Positions 26,172-35,912 of a stretch of 64,000 nucleotides of DNA are shown here, piece after piece. The position numbers and the translations under genes were made by a program. The DNA is from Bryobacteraceae bacterium (GTDB taxonomy: Bacteria > Acidobacteriota > Terriglobia > Bryobacterales > Bryobacteraceae). Location of the stretch: the NCBI GenBank assembly GCA_030041495.1, contig JASHNT010000107.1:62001-126000 (forward strand). The letters are read 5' to 3'. The notes beneath the pieces are model-generated. The model made no database searches, was not told the origin of the DNA, and saw nothing but the letters and a program-made list of their open reading frames with translations. The first letter of the stretch is position 1; each line of letters opens with the position of its first letter.

Positions 26172-26721
26172 CTACTGTTGGACGGCGGTATAGAGGGTTT
26201 GCGTTTCCGGAACGCTGCCCAGGCTGAAGGTCACCGGGACGAGGGTGTTGTCGGCAATTTGCGGTACCTCCACGTTGAACTGATACGGGCCGACATAGCC
26301 GGGTGCGAGGTCATCATACTTGAGCGCTGCGGAAGCACCTCCAATCGAGATGGCGGACGCCTGTGGAAGCCGACGCCGTAAAGGATCATCAGCTCGCCTG
26401 GGTGAGCGGGGTGCGATGCGACTCCGGCGATCGCGCCGGTGGGGGCGTCGCCGGCCACCTTGAAGCTGAAGGCGATGCTCGCCGCGCTGCCATTTTTCGG
26501 GGTCAAAAGCTTCACGCCTCCGGTGGTGACATTTCTCCGGCGCCTGCGCATTGATTTGACCGGGACCAGCGGAAGAAATGTATTCGTCCTAGGCGAGACA
26601 GGCTCCATGGCGCGGCGATGGCGTCGGGTGAAGCGGTGTAAGTGTCCAATTGCCCGTAGTCTGGGCGAACGCCTCCCAGAAGGGCGAACGAGACAAGGGC
26701 TAACATCCTCTGAGGCTGCAT
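26172..26721 (-). pseudogene. Relic of a secreted TIGR03437-type acidobacterial protein
   Basis: The minus strand keeps both ends of a gene but not its middle. At 26721 a signal-peptide-like start reads MQPQRMLALVSFALLGGV. Further on, another frame gives SAASIAFSFKVAGDAPTG and HPGELMILYGVGF. A third frame gives SAISIGGASAALKYDDLAP, GYVGPYQFNVEVPQIADN and the closing TLYTAVQQ stop at 26172. GELMILYGVGF, GYVGxYQFNVxVP and TLYTAVQ are hallmarks of the TIGR03437 C-terminal domain. At least two frameshifts and a deletion after GVGF separate these pieces, and only about 180 codons remain. It is not translatable as one product. Confidence 0.75.
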
Positions 26722-26771
26722 TCCGTTGATGATCGCACCAGGCGGCTCGTCTCGTGCTACAAAGGAGAAAA

Positions 26772-27311
26772 ATGATTGTTTGGCTGACTGGACTTCCCTG
26801 TTCGGGAAAGACCACCCTCGGTTTTGCTTTGACTGAGCGCCTGCGCGCCGAAGGCCTTCAGGCAGAATTTCTGGACGGAGACGTGGTGCGGCGCGAATTA
26901 TGGCGCGATTTGGGCTTTAGCAAAGCCGACCGCGAGGAGAATATCCGGCGGCTGGGATTCGTGGCCTCGTTGCTGGCGCGGAACGGGGTGGTCGCGGTGG
27001 TATCCGCGGTTTCACCGTACCGGACGGCGCGCGATCGGGTGCGCCGCGAGGTTCCCGCCTTCGTCGAGGTGTACGTGAACGCGCCGCTGGCCGTGTGCGA
27101 AGAGCGCGACGTGAAGGGCATGTACCGCAAGGCTCGCGCCGGCCAACTGGGAGGATTCACCGGAATCGACGATCCCTACGAAGCCCCGCTCGCTCCTGAA
27201 GTCGAGTGCCGCACCGATATCGAGACGATTGATGAAAGCCTGAACAAGATCCTCGGCAAAGTGCGGACCGCCCGTGCCTCGCTCGAGACCGGGATTCTAA
27301 CGAAGAGTTAG
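26772..27311 (+). CDS. cysC: Adenylylsulfate kinase
   Basis: A 179-residue P-loop kinase that phosphorylates adenosine 5'-phosphosulfate to PAPS for sulfate assimilation or sulfation. Walker A is GLPCSGKTT; the substrate region has FLDGDVVRRELWRDLGFSKADREENIRRLG, spread over residues about 35-65, and VVSAVSPYRTARDRVR follows, then VKGMYRKARAGQLGGFTGIDDPYE. All family landmarks are present. AAAGGAGAAAA precedes the ATG at 26772, a strong ribosome site that decides the start over an in-frame GTG 18 nt upstream. No ATP sulfurylase (sat or cysDN) is in the window. The 3' end overlaps the convergent ROK gene by 15 nt. Confidence 0.93.
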   Translation: MIVWLTGLPCSGKTTLGFALTERLRAEGLQAEFLDGDVVRRELWRDLGFSKADREENIRRLGFVASLLARNGVVAVVSAVSPYRTARDRVRREVPAFVEVYVNAPLAVCEERDVKGMYRKARAGQLGGFTGIDDPYEAPLAPEVECRTDIETIDESLNKILGKVRTARASLETGILTKS

Positions 27312-27974
27312 CTTGTCCCACAAGCGGATGCCGCCTTTGATCGCATTGGCATTGCTTCCAAGCCGCGCGCCGGCAGGGAGCTTCTTGAGCAGCTTTGCGT
27401 TGCCCCCGCCCAGCACGACGTAATCGGCTTCCAGAGCGCTCTTCAACTGCTCGGTAACGTCGAAGACGTGCTTGCGCCACTTCTTCTTTCCGAGACGCTT
27501 CAATCCGGCCAAGCCGATGTAATCCTCATAGGTGCGGCCATTCTTGTAAGGCAGGTGCGCGAACTCCATCGGCTCCAGCACGCCGTCGACGATGAGCGCG
27601 GAGCCCAGGCCGGTGCCCAATCCCAGGAACAACATTCGTCCGCCTTCATAGCTGCCGATCGCCTGCATCGCGGCGTCGTTGACGACTTTCACCGGGCATC
27701 CGAAGGTCTTGCGGAAATCGAAGCCCACCCAGCCTTTGCCGAGATTATGCGGCTCGATCAAGGGTTTGCCGTGCAGCACGGGGCCGGGATATCCGATCGA
27801 TACCACCGAATACTTCCAGCCGGCGGTGACTTTGCGCACGGCGTTGACCATCAGCCGAGCCGTGAGCTTGGGCCCGGAATCGATCTTTACCGGACTCTGG
27901 TGGTGGTTGTCGCAAACCTTGACGTGCGTGCCTCCCACGTCAATGACCAGGACATTGTGCGTTGGTTTCGGCAC
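27297..27974 (-). CDS. ROK-family kinase, polyphosphate glucokinase-like
   Basis: A 225-residue sugar kinase of the actin-fold ROK group. The phosphate loop is VLVIDVGGTHVKV, the catalytic Asp lies in VKVVNDAAMQAIG, and the nucleotide loop is FLGLGTGLGSALIVDG. The zinc-binding CxCGxxGC of typical ROK repressors and kinases is absent, which fits polyphosphate/ATP glucokinases (PpgK). It is slightly short. The start chosen is GTG at 27974, 4 nt after the stop of the upstream membrane gene; a longer form from ATG 28031 would overlap that gene by about 50 nt. Substrate and phosphate donor are inferred from similarity. Confidence 0.82.
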   Translation of the reverse strand: MPKPTHNVLVIDVGGTHVKVCDNHHQSPVKIDSGPKLTARLMVNAVRKVTAGWKYSVVSIGYPGPVLHGKPLIEPHNLGKGWVGFDFRKTFGCPVKVVNDAAMQAIGSYEGGRMLFLGLGTGLGSALIVDGVLEPMEFAHLPYKNGRTYEDYIGLAGLKRLGKKKWRKHVFDVTEQLKSALEADYVVLGGGNAKLLKKLPAGARLGSNANAIKGGIRLWDKLTLR

Positions 27975-27978
27975 GGTT

Positions 27979-28533
27979 CTAAACGAAGCCGATGGCGCGT
28001 CCGCAGACTGCGACGGCGAACCACAAGCCAAAGGAGGTCACGGCGAGGAACCGTCCCCAGATGGGGATGCCCGCTCGCATGGAGCCGACGCGGGGATAAA
28101 GGGTGTACTGAAAGATCAGGGCCAGCGCCAGGAAAATCATCTTGGGGCCGAAGGCGGCGTTGTCGAAACATTTGGGCGCCTCAGCGGTGAACAATAGCGC
28201 GCCGGTGATCAGGATGATGACCACGGCCCAGTTCATCAGCGGCCGGACCTGGTCCAGGATCTGCGCGGGCGACCAGCGCTTGACGGCCAGCCCCAAAAGC
28301 CGCAGGTCGATCAGGAAGACGGAACCAAGCAGCACGGACAGCGCCAGGATATGGATCGTTTCGGCGAGAGGAAACACCCAGGTGGTGCCCTTGATCGCCA
28401 TCGCCAGCCAGGTCCCGTCCACCCACTTGAAGAACGGAAACAGCGACGGGAGCTGCGCGAAGGCGAAGCGCGCGGGTCCGTCTACATTGTCGGCTTGCGC
28501 GGCGAACTGAAGCAGATGGAGCAGGTGGAACAT
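27979..28533 (-). CDS. DUF6644-like membrane protein, copy B
   Basis: A 184-residue integral membrane protein with four to five helices. Features shared with the copy just upstream are FPLAETIHILALSVLLGSVFLIDLRLLG, the LITGALLFTAEAPKCFDNAAFGPKM segment, and a late helix ending in an Arg/Gly tail. The conserved His in the ETIHILAL helix and the acidic-Pro-x-Lys-Cys loop could bind a cofactor or metal, but this is inference. Function unknown. It is separated from copy A by 7 nt and from the ROK kinase gene by 4 nt, so an operon of at least three genes is likely. Confidence 0.7.
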   Translation of the reverse strand: MFHLLHLLQFAAQADNVDGPARFAFAQLPSLFPFFKWVDGTWLAMAIKGTTWVFPLAETIHILALSVLLGSVFLIDLRLLGLAVKRWSPAQILDQVRPLMNWAVVIILITGALLFTAEAPKCFDNAAFGPKMIFLALALIFQYTLYPRVGSMRAGIPIWGRFLAVTSFGLWFAVAVCGRAIGFV

Positions 28534-28540
28534 GAAGTCC

Positions 28541-29035
28541 TTACAAATTATAGGCCGTGTAGCGGCCCGCGAAAATCACGGCAGTCCACAAAGTCAGCGA
28601 GAGGATGCCGGCCATGCGTGCGCGGAAAGGAGGAGGCGAATCGTGTTCCCACTTGGCGACGGTGCGGTCGATGGTGGAATGGAAGACCAGCGCGTTGAGA
28701 CCGGCTAGAATCAATGCGACCACCTTGATCCGGAAATAGATGCTCTTGTAACACTTCAAGGGCTCGGACCAGAACAGCAGCGCGCCCGTCACCACCATCA
28801 GCACGAAGCCTCCGAAGGTGATGGGAAGAAAACTCCACTTGACTTTGGAGACCGGGTCGGCCGTCCATTTCACTCCGATCAGGCGGAAGTCGTACATCAT
28901 CACCGGAGCCATCATCAAGGCCATGCCCAACAGATGCGTGCCCTCCAAAATGGGCCAAAACGCGGTGGATTCGCGCATCGTGGTGCTAAAGGAGGTGTCT
29001 TGCATCCATTGGCAGAGTTGGAGCAGATGATGCAT
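28541..29035 (-). CDS. DUF6644-like membrane protein, copy A
   Basis: A 164-residue membrane protein, a divergent paralogue of the next gene. It shares EGTHLLGMALMMAPVMMYDFRLIG and the VTGALLFWSEPLKCYKSIYF loop (acidic/Pro/Lys/Cys), in the same order and spacing. The N-terminus LLQLCQWMQDTSFSTTMRES matches an amphipathic helix also seen in copy B as WVDGTWLAMAIKG. The ATG at 29035 was preferred over the 18-codon extension because the latter is hydrophilic and His-rich. No function is known. The tandem arrangement suggests a two-subunit complex. Confidence 0.7.
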   Translation of the reverse strand: MHHLLQLCQWMQDTSFSTTMRESTAFWPILEGTHLLGMALMMAPVMMYDFRLIGVKWTADPVSKVKWSFLPITFGGFVLMVVTGALLFWSEPLKCYKSIYFRIKVVALILAGLNALVFHSTIDRTVAKWEHDSPPPFRARMAGILSLTLWTAVIFAGRYTAYNL

Positions 29036-29133
29036 TGCTAGTGGCCTTTCAACGTGATGATACCAGGAGGGATGTGCGTGACCTTCCAATATCCCATAGC
29101 GAGGTCATGGGGTCAAGGCAGGATGAATTTGCA

Positions 29134-30003
29134 TCATCGCACCTGCTCCGCCGCAGGCGGCCAATCGCCATCGAGAAAGGTCTCGATAGCGCCATAAACG
29201 ATCTCCGGCGCCTCGATCCAAGGCACGTGGGCGGCGTCGTCAACGGTGAGAATGCGCGCGTTCGGCAGGCTTGCGGCCCAGTCCCGGCCTCCTCCGTAGG
29301 GCGAGCTGCGGTCCTTTCTGCCATGAACGATGAGGACGGGCGCCGTGATTCGGGAAAGCCTCTCGGCTGAGGGACGGGCGGAGGCGAGCGACGGCACGAT
29401 GTACTGCATGAAGGGACGCATGAAATTCAGTTCGTTGGGGATATCGCAGGGCGCCCAGTGAAGCTCGTCCGCCTTCCCGGGCGAGGCGACGTAGAGTGTC
29501 CGCAGCAGCGCCCAGAACCTCTGGCAGAGCTCCTTTGGAGTGAGCGTGGAGGCTTGCTTGCGCAGATCCGCGGCTCGCTGCTGAAAGGTTTCTAGCGCGC
29601 CATCGGAGTATTGAAGCTGGGGAGGGTATTGCTTCGAAGGGTCGGGCGGCATCGGTCCCAGAAGCAGCAGGCGGGTGACGCGCTCGGGATAAGCCGCGGC
29701 GTACAGGATCGCGGCGAGAGCAACGTACGAATGAGCTAGAACCGCCATTTCTTCAAAACCGTAGTGCTGGCGGATCGCCTCGAGATCGTCGACATCGTGA
29801 AGAATGCCGCGCGAGATTTTCTCCGGATCGGTGACGGCGTCCGACAGGCCTCGATTGCGGGGGTCGTAGAGGATGGTTGTGCGGTGTGTCGCGAGGCGCT
29901 CGAAATACTCGCGCATATAGATTCGTTGCGGGATGACGATCGCGTCCGGTCCGCTGCCAACCTTTTCAGCGAAGAGTTGCAAGTCATCGGCGGTCGAAAT
30001 CAT
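29134..30003 (-). CDS. Alpha/beta hydrolase (proline iminopeptidase-like)
   Basis: A 289-residue serine hydrolase. The nucleophile elbow is LAHSYVALAA (the Ser of AHSYV), the oxyanion region lies in the strand before YDPRNRGLSD, the acid residue in VHGRKDRSSPYGG and the catalytic His in DDAAHVPWIEAPE. A helical cap (about 130-200) contains PNELNFMRPFMQYIVP. The elbow is A-H-S-x-V rather than the usual G-x-S-x-G. The substrate is unknown. The gene begins 16 nt beyond the groEL terminator, so it is probably separately transcribed or weakly read through. Confidence 0.78.
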   Translation of the reverse strand: MISTADDLQLFAEKVGSGPDAIVIPQRIYMREYFERLATHRTTILYDPRNRGLSDAVTDPEKISRGILHDVDDLEAIRQHYGFEEMAVLAHSYVALAAILYAAAYPERVTRLLLLGPMPPDPSKQYPPQLQYSDGALETFQQRAADLRKQASTLTPKELCQRFWALLRTLYVASPGKADELHWAPCDIPNELNFMRPFMQYIVPSLASARPSAERLSRITAPVLIVHGRKDRSSPYGGGRDWAASLPNARILTVDDAAHVPWIEAPEIVYGAIETFLDGDWPPAAEQVR

Positions 30004-30019
30004 GAGGCCTCCAGATATG

Positions 30020-30058
30020 AAAAGGCCGCCTGCCCCAACTTGTGGAGACAGGCGGCCT
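30020..30058 (-). terminator. Rho-independent terminator of groES-groEL
   Basis: A perfect 10-bp stem, AGGCCGCCTG at 30023-30032 pairing with CAGGCGGCCT at 30049-30058, encloses a 16-nt loop. In the direction of groEL transcription the stem is followed by TTTT. It lies 62 nt beyond the groEL stop codon. Confidence 0.8.
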
Positions 30059-30120
30059 GAGTTTTGTACGGTTCCCTGGAGCGCTTCAGTGCCGGAGGCG
30101 CCGAGACGCCCCGGAGGGGG

Positions 30121-31767
<1,647 letters not shown>

Positions 31768-31783
31768 TTATTCCTGTTCCGGC

Positions 31784-32095
31784 TTACGCCTTCGCTTTCT
31801 TGCTTCCGCCCTCGAGCACGCCGAGGACTTCGTCCTCGCGCATGATCATGTACTCGACGCCGTCGATCTTGATGTCGGAGCCGGAATACTTGCCGAACAG
31901 AATGCGGTCGCCGGGTTTAACGTCCAGCGGAGTCACTTTGCCGTCGTCGCCGCGCTTGCCGTTTCCGACGGCGACAACTTCACCTTCCTGCGGCTTCTCT
32001 TTCGCGGAATCGGGAATGTACAGGCCGCCTACCTTGTTTTCTGTGGACTCGATCCGTTTGACCACGATCCGGTCGTGAAGCGGTCGAATATTCAT
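31784..32095 (-). CDS. groS: Co-chaperonin GroES
   Basis: A 103-residue lid subunit for GroEL. It begins with [15 protein letters not shown], has the mobile loop around [20 protein letters not shown], and the signature [14 protein letters not shown]. The C-terminus carries a short basic SKKAKA tail beyond the usual end. It is the first gene of the groES-groEL operon. Its promoter overlaps a CIRCE-like inverted repeat about 110-135 nt upstream, which implies HrcA control, although hrcA is not in the window. Confidence 0.97.
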   Translation of the reverse strand: MNIRPLHDRIVVKRIESTENKVGGLYIPDSAKEKPQEGEVVAVGNGKRGDDGKVTPLDVKPGDRILFGKYSGSDIKIDGVEYMIMREDEVLGVLEGGSKKAKA

Positions 32096-32200
32096 TGTTC
32101 AACCTCCATTTGGGAATTTACTCGAAGAGAACGTCTCTCTTGGGTCCTGAGCCGCAGCCCTGCCAAAGCAGACGCTTTAGCCGCTCCGGCTCAAAGAATA

Positions 32201-32230
32201 TTATTAGCACACTCTCGGAAGGAGTGACAA
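32201..32230 (-). promoter_or_regulatory. CIRCE-like operator overlapping the groES promoter
   Basis: TTAGCACAC (32204-32212), a 9-nt spacer, and GAGTGACAA (32222-32230) match the CIRCE consensus TTAGCACTC-N9-GAGTGCTAA at 15 of 18 arm positions with exact spacing. On the minus strand a promoter overlaps it: -35 TTGTCA (32230-32225), 18 nt, -10 TAATAA (32206-32201). HrcA bound there would block RNA polymerase, the standard heat-shock logic of groE operons. Confidence 0.72.
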
Positions 32231-32270
32231 TACTTAGATGTAAGTTGTTGGTTAAAATAGCGTTACGAAG

Positions 32271-32837
32271 CTAATCGGGGAGTAGGGCGGGAACGGACAC
32301 AGCGACTTGTGGAAATTCAGCCGGATGCAGCGTGCCCTCGGCCAGGATCGCGGAACGCTCCAGCTTGCCGTTCTTCAACAGGTGCACCTCGACCGTTGCG
32401 GCTTCGGGCGAGATGAGCCAGACTTCAGGGACGCCGATAGCGGCGTAGTCGGCGAGCTTCTCTTCCTGACGATGGCGGTCCTCCGAGGGGGAAAGGACTT
32501 CGACAACCAAGCCCGGCGCGGACCAATGCAAGCCGTCTTCCACTACCATTCCGTCCAACCAGCAGACAACCACGTTAGGCGACCGGCACGTGAGCGGTTC
32601 GCGCCTAATCATCAATCCCAAGTTCGAGCCGAAGACGACGGCTTTCTTCTCATCCAACTGGCGATCGAACGTGCGCGTCAGCCTTCGGACAATTTCCGCG
32701 TGGGGCTGTCTTGTTGGAGGCATGAAGCGAAGTTCTCCTTTGACAACTTCATCCGTACCATCCTCAACCGGCGGCAAAGCGAGCCACTCCTCGTATGTCA
32801 AGATGCGCGTGGCCCCGCCCGTATCAAGCAACGCCAT
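32271..32837 (-). CDS. Uma2 family endonuclease-like protein (DUF820)
   Basis: A 188-residue protein of the Uma2 family, which has a PD-(D/E)xK nuclease fold. It opens with LTYEEWLALP and KGELRFMPP, followed by RQPHAEIVRRL. The putative active-site strand pair is LVVEVLSPSEDRHRQEEKLADY with GVPEVWLISP. Many genomes carry families of such genes, often with no known substrate. It starts one base after the tsaE stop and ends the operon with tsaE, nnr and the K+ channel. A metal-dependent nuclease role is inferred from the fold. Confidence 0.85.
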   Translation of the reverse strand: MALLDTGGATRILTYEEWLALPPVEDGTDEVVKGELRFMPPTRQPHAEIVRRLTRTFDRQLDEKKAVVFGSNLGLMIRREPLTCRSPNVVVCWLDGMVVEDGLHWSAPGLVVEVLSPSEDRHRQEEKLADYAAIGVPEVWLISPEAATVEVHLLKNGKLERSAILAEGTLHPAEFPQVAVSVPALLPD

Positions 32838-32838
32838 T

Positions 32839-33249
32839 TCAACTCCACTCTATCACCCGCTTGTCGCCCTCGGCGCGCAGGCGAATCTCAATGCGCTCGC
32901 GCGGCATCAGCTCGGGAAAACGCTCGCCCCACTCGATCAGCACGATCGCCTCGCGATCGAAAATTTCATCCAGGCCGATGGTGGAAACCTGAGCGGCGGT
33001 GTCCAGACGATACAAGTCGATGTGGAAGACGCGGCCTTCGCCGTATTCATGAACCAGCGTGAAAGTTGGGCTCGAGACCTCTTCGGGATCGGCCGCGCCC
33101 AGGCCGCTGACGATGCCCTTCGCGAGTGTGGTCTTGCCCGCGCCGAGATTGCCGATCAAAACGACAGCCGCCTTCGGCGGCAACTCACGAGCGAGCCTGC
33201 GACCCAACTCAATCGTTTCCTCTTCAGACGACGTCTCAAACGATCTCAT
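32839..33249 (-). CDS. tsaE: tRNA threonylcarbamoyladenosine biosynthesis ATPase TsaE
   Basis: A 136-residue P-loop protein needed, with TsaB and TsaD, for the universal t6A37 modification of tRNA. It has Walker A GNLGAGKTTLAKGI, the SSPTFTLVHEY segment typical of the family, and Walker-B-like FHIDLYRL followed by the IEWGERFPE motif. The first 14 bases overlap the 3' end of the nnr gene, so they are translationally coupled. No other t6A genes are nearby. Confidence 0.92.
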   Translation of the reverse strand: MRSFETSSEEETIELGRRLARELPPKAAVVLIGNLGAGKTTLAKGIVSGLGAADPEEVSSPTFTLVHEYGEGRVFHIDLYRLDTAAQVSTIGLDEIFDREAIVLIEWGERFPELMPRERIEIRLRAEGDKRVIEWS

Positions 33250-34666
33250 GAATGGCCCGCGGGAGAAACCGCAGCAGATCGGTGGCGAGCACGCACTTGT
33301 CGGTCATCTCTTCGGCGGCCAGCTCCCCACAGCGTCCGTGCATCCACACCGCGGCGCGCACGGCCTCGCCGATCCGGTCCGGGAACTGCGCCACCAGGCC
33401 GGCGATCATGCCGGTGAGTATATCGCCCGAGCCTCCCTTGGCCATGGCGGGCGATCCGGAGAGATTGATGTAAACCTGGCCATCCGGCATCGCGATGAGG
33501 GTGCGATGTCCTTTCAGAACGAGGCACAGGTTGCGCTCCTGTGCAAAACTGCGGGCATCCTTCACCCGATCCTCGACAGGGCGGCCGAGCAAACGCGCCA
33601 TTTCGCCCGGATGCGGCGTGAGAATGGTCTCGATGCCGCGGCCACGAAAATCCGAGCCGGCGATCGAGTTCAATCCGTCGGCATCGATGACGGTGGGAAC
33701 GCTCGCCTTCGCCAACACGCCGCGCACCAACTCCCGGTTCATCCCCAGCCCCGGCCCGATCGCCAGAACGGTCTTGCGGTCGAGGGAAAAATCCTCGAAC
33801 GTCTCGGTCATCAGCTCCGGCGCGACCTGAATCGCGGCGTGCGAGGTCACGCTGACCAGTCCAGCCCCGATGCGCAGAGCGGCGAGCCCGGCCATCGCCG
33901 CCGCCCCGGATTTTCCGGGGGCTCCGCCGATCACCAACAGGTGGCCGTAGTTGCCTTTATGCGCGTCTTTCTTGCGTGGGGCAAATAGAGGAGAAAAGTC
34001 GCGCGGATCGGAAAGAGCAAGCTGCGAGACTGCATACTGCGGCGGGCAGCCGATTTGCGAGACGACCAAACGGCCGACGTTTTCCTCCGCGCCCTCGGCG
34101 AGGTAATGCTCGACTTTGGGCGCAGTAAAAGTGACGGTGATATCGGCGCGTACGCACTCGCCTCCGCCGCCGAGGCCGGAAGGCAGGTCGATGGCCACAA
34201 TCTTGGCCGAAGGAAATTCGCGGGTCGCGCGGATCAGTTCCAAAATACGGCCCTGCGGCGCGCCTTCTAGACCGGTGCCCAGCAGGGCATCGACCACTAC
34301 ATTCACTTGTAGCCGCTCGCGCAGCTTCGCGGGAATTTCGCGCTGCGGCACGACGCCATCGGACACCAGGCGATCGTAGTTGACCTTGGCATCGCCCTTC
34401 AATTCCGCGGGATCGCAGGCCAGCACCACATACAGGCGCGCGACTTTGCCGATCAATAAGCGGGCCAGCGCCAGCCCGTCGCCGCCGTTGTTGCCCTTGC
34501 CGCACAGAATGACGACGTATTTCTCTGTCAGAGGATCGAATTCCGCAACCAGAGTCTCGTCCACGCGGTGCGCGGCGTTTTCCATCAGCGCCAAGCTGGG
34601 GACTCCGTTTTCTTCGATGGTCAGGCGGTCGACTTCGCGGGTTTCTTCGGCAGTGAGAACGGTCAT
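33236..34666 (-). CDS. nnr: Bifunctional NAD(P)HX epimerase / ADP-dependent NAD(P)HX dehydratase
   Basis: A 476-residue fusion that repairs hydrated NADH and NADPH. The N-terminal epimerase domain (YjeF-N, to about residue 215) shows VILCGKGNNGGDGLALARL and DALLGTGLEGAPQG. The C-terminal dehydratase (carbohydrate-kinase fold) shows VIGGAPGKSGAAAMAGLAALRIGAG, LTPHPGEMARLL and the anion hole GSGDILTGMIAGL. The long form matches the bacterial YjeF proteins. It overlaps the upstream channel gene by 4 nt (ATGA) and the downstream tsaE by 14 nt. The YjeF-TsaE linkage is common in bacteria. Confidence 0.94.
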   Translation of the reverse strand: MTVLTAEETREVDRLTIEENGVPSLALMENAAHRVDETLVAEFDPLTEKYVVILCGKGNNGGDGLALARLLIGKVARLYVVLACDPAELKGDAKVNYDRLVSDGVVPQREIPAKLRERLQVNVVVDALLGTGLEGAPQGRILELIRATREFPSAKIVAIDLPSGLGGGGECVRADITVTFTAPKVEHYLAEGAEENVGRLVVSQIGCPPQYAVSQLALSDPRDFSPLFAPRKKDAHKGNYGHLLVIGGAPGKSGAAAMAGLAALRIGAGLVSVTSHAAIQVAPELMTETFEDFSLDRKTVLAIGPGLGMNRELVRGVLAKASVPTVIDADGLNSIAGSDFRGRGIETILTPHPGEMARLLGRPVEDRVKDARSFAQERNLCLVLKGHRTLIAMPDGQVYINLSGSPAMAKGGSGDILTGMIAGLVAQFPDRIGEAVRAAVWMHGRCGELAAEEMTDKCVLATDLLRFLPRAIHEIV

Positions 34667-35673
34667 GCGGGAATTCCCATTAACACATTTTCCAGTTTCC
34701 GCAGACCGCGCGTCTCACCCATGGCGATCAAGTAATCGCCGCTGACCACGCGGGTATCGGCGGGAGGGTTGAACAGCATCTCGCCGCTGCTTTTGCGGAT
34801 GGCCAGCACGATCACGCCGGTATCGCGGCGGATGGCCATCTCCTCCAGCGATTTTCCGGCGAAGGCGCAACGATTGCCCACCTGCACCTGTTCGATGCCC
34901 ACGTCAAAGCCCAGATTGCGGGTGGTGAAATCGAGAAACTGCTGCACGTGCGGGCGCACGATCGCTTGCGCCATGCGATGTCCCGTGCTGTTGTAGGGCG
35001 CGAAGACGAAATCCGCGCCGGCGCGGCGCATTTTCTGCTCGGAACTCTCCTCGGCGACGCGCGCGGAAAGTTGCAACTTGGGATTGAGAGACTTCGCGGT
35101 CAGGATCAGGAACAGGTTGTCGGCATCCGAGGAAAGGGTGGCGATCAAGCCGCGGGCCCGGTCGATGCCGACGTCACGTAGGGTTTCGTCGCGGCTAGCG
35201 TCGGCGAGCACGGCCAGCATGCCCGCCTTCATGGCGCGCTCCACCCGCTCCTCGTTATTATCGATGACGACGAACGGCAGCCCGGCCTGGCGCAACTCAT
35301 CGGCGGCGCCGCGCCCTACGCGTCCGAAGCCGCACAGAATGATGTGTCCTTCCAGTTTTTCGATCATGCCTTTGACTCGCCGCCTTCCGAAGAATTGATT
35401 GAGCTCCAGCTCGATGATGCTCTGCGTCATGGCCCCGACCGCCAGCAGCATGGTGATGACGCCGAACAAAATCAGACACGAATTGAAGATCCGGCCGGTT
35501 TTGCTCAGCGGATGAATTTCGGCATAGCCCACGGTGGTGACTGTGATCAGGGTCATGTAGAACGCGTCGAAGACCGGATAGTGCTCAATCAGGACAAAGC
35601 CCAGCGTGCCCCCGCCCAGGGTCACCAGAATGGCGAGCGCGATCAGGGCCAGGCGCCGCCGGAGATGCTCCAT
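34663..35673 (-). CDS. Two-helix potassium channel with TrkA/RCK domains
   Basis: A 336-residue channel of the MthK-like plan: two membrane helices (LALIALAILVTLGGGTLGFVL and the IFNSCLILFGVITMLLA helix) around a selectivity filter, then RCK-N (GHIILCGFGRVGRG, with NAD-type Rossmann) and RCK-C. The filter reads TVTTVGYAEIHPLS, with Ala in place of the second Gly and Glu in place of Asp of the TVGYGD consensus. It is first in an operon with nnr, tsaE and Uma2. A TAAGAT hexamer 7 nt before the ATG suggests a leaderless start. Regulation by nucleotides or Ca2+ is inferred from the RCK fold. Confidence 0.87.
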   Translation of the reverse strand: MEHLRRRLALIALAILVTLGGGTLGFVLIEHYPVFDAFYMTLITVTTVGYAEIHPLSKTGRIFNSCLILFGVITMLLAVGAMTQSIIELELNQFFGRRRVKGMIEKLEGHIILCGFGRVGRGAADELRQAGLPFVVIDNNEERVERAMKAGMLAVLADASRDETLRDVGIDRARGLIATLSSDADNLFLILTAKSLNPKLQLSARVAEESSEQKMRRAGADFVFAPYNSTGHRMAQAIVRPHVQQFLDFTTRNLGFDVGIEQVQVGNRCAFAGKSLEEMAIRRDTGVIVLAIRKSSGEMLFNPPADTRVVSGDYLIAMGETRGLRKLENVLMGIPA

Positions 35674-35912
35674 GGACTCTATCTTATGCGGGACGCGGAG
35701 CCGCCACCGGAGGAAGCAGTTTTTACTTGGGTCCCTGCCAACGCCGCCGAAAATGTTACGCGTTCGTCCTGCGTCTCATTCGCCGCGTGATTTGGCGGAC
35801 GCGTGTATCCACAAAGCACTCAACGAACTCGCGGCTTTGGAAGAGCGATTGCGATTGGTGAGCCCGGCCGGGGTCAGCGGCCTCATCAGCAGGGAAGGAG
35901 TACAAAACCACC

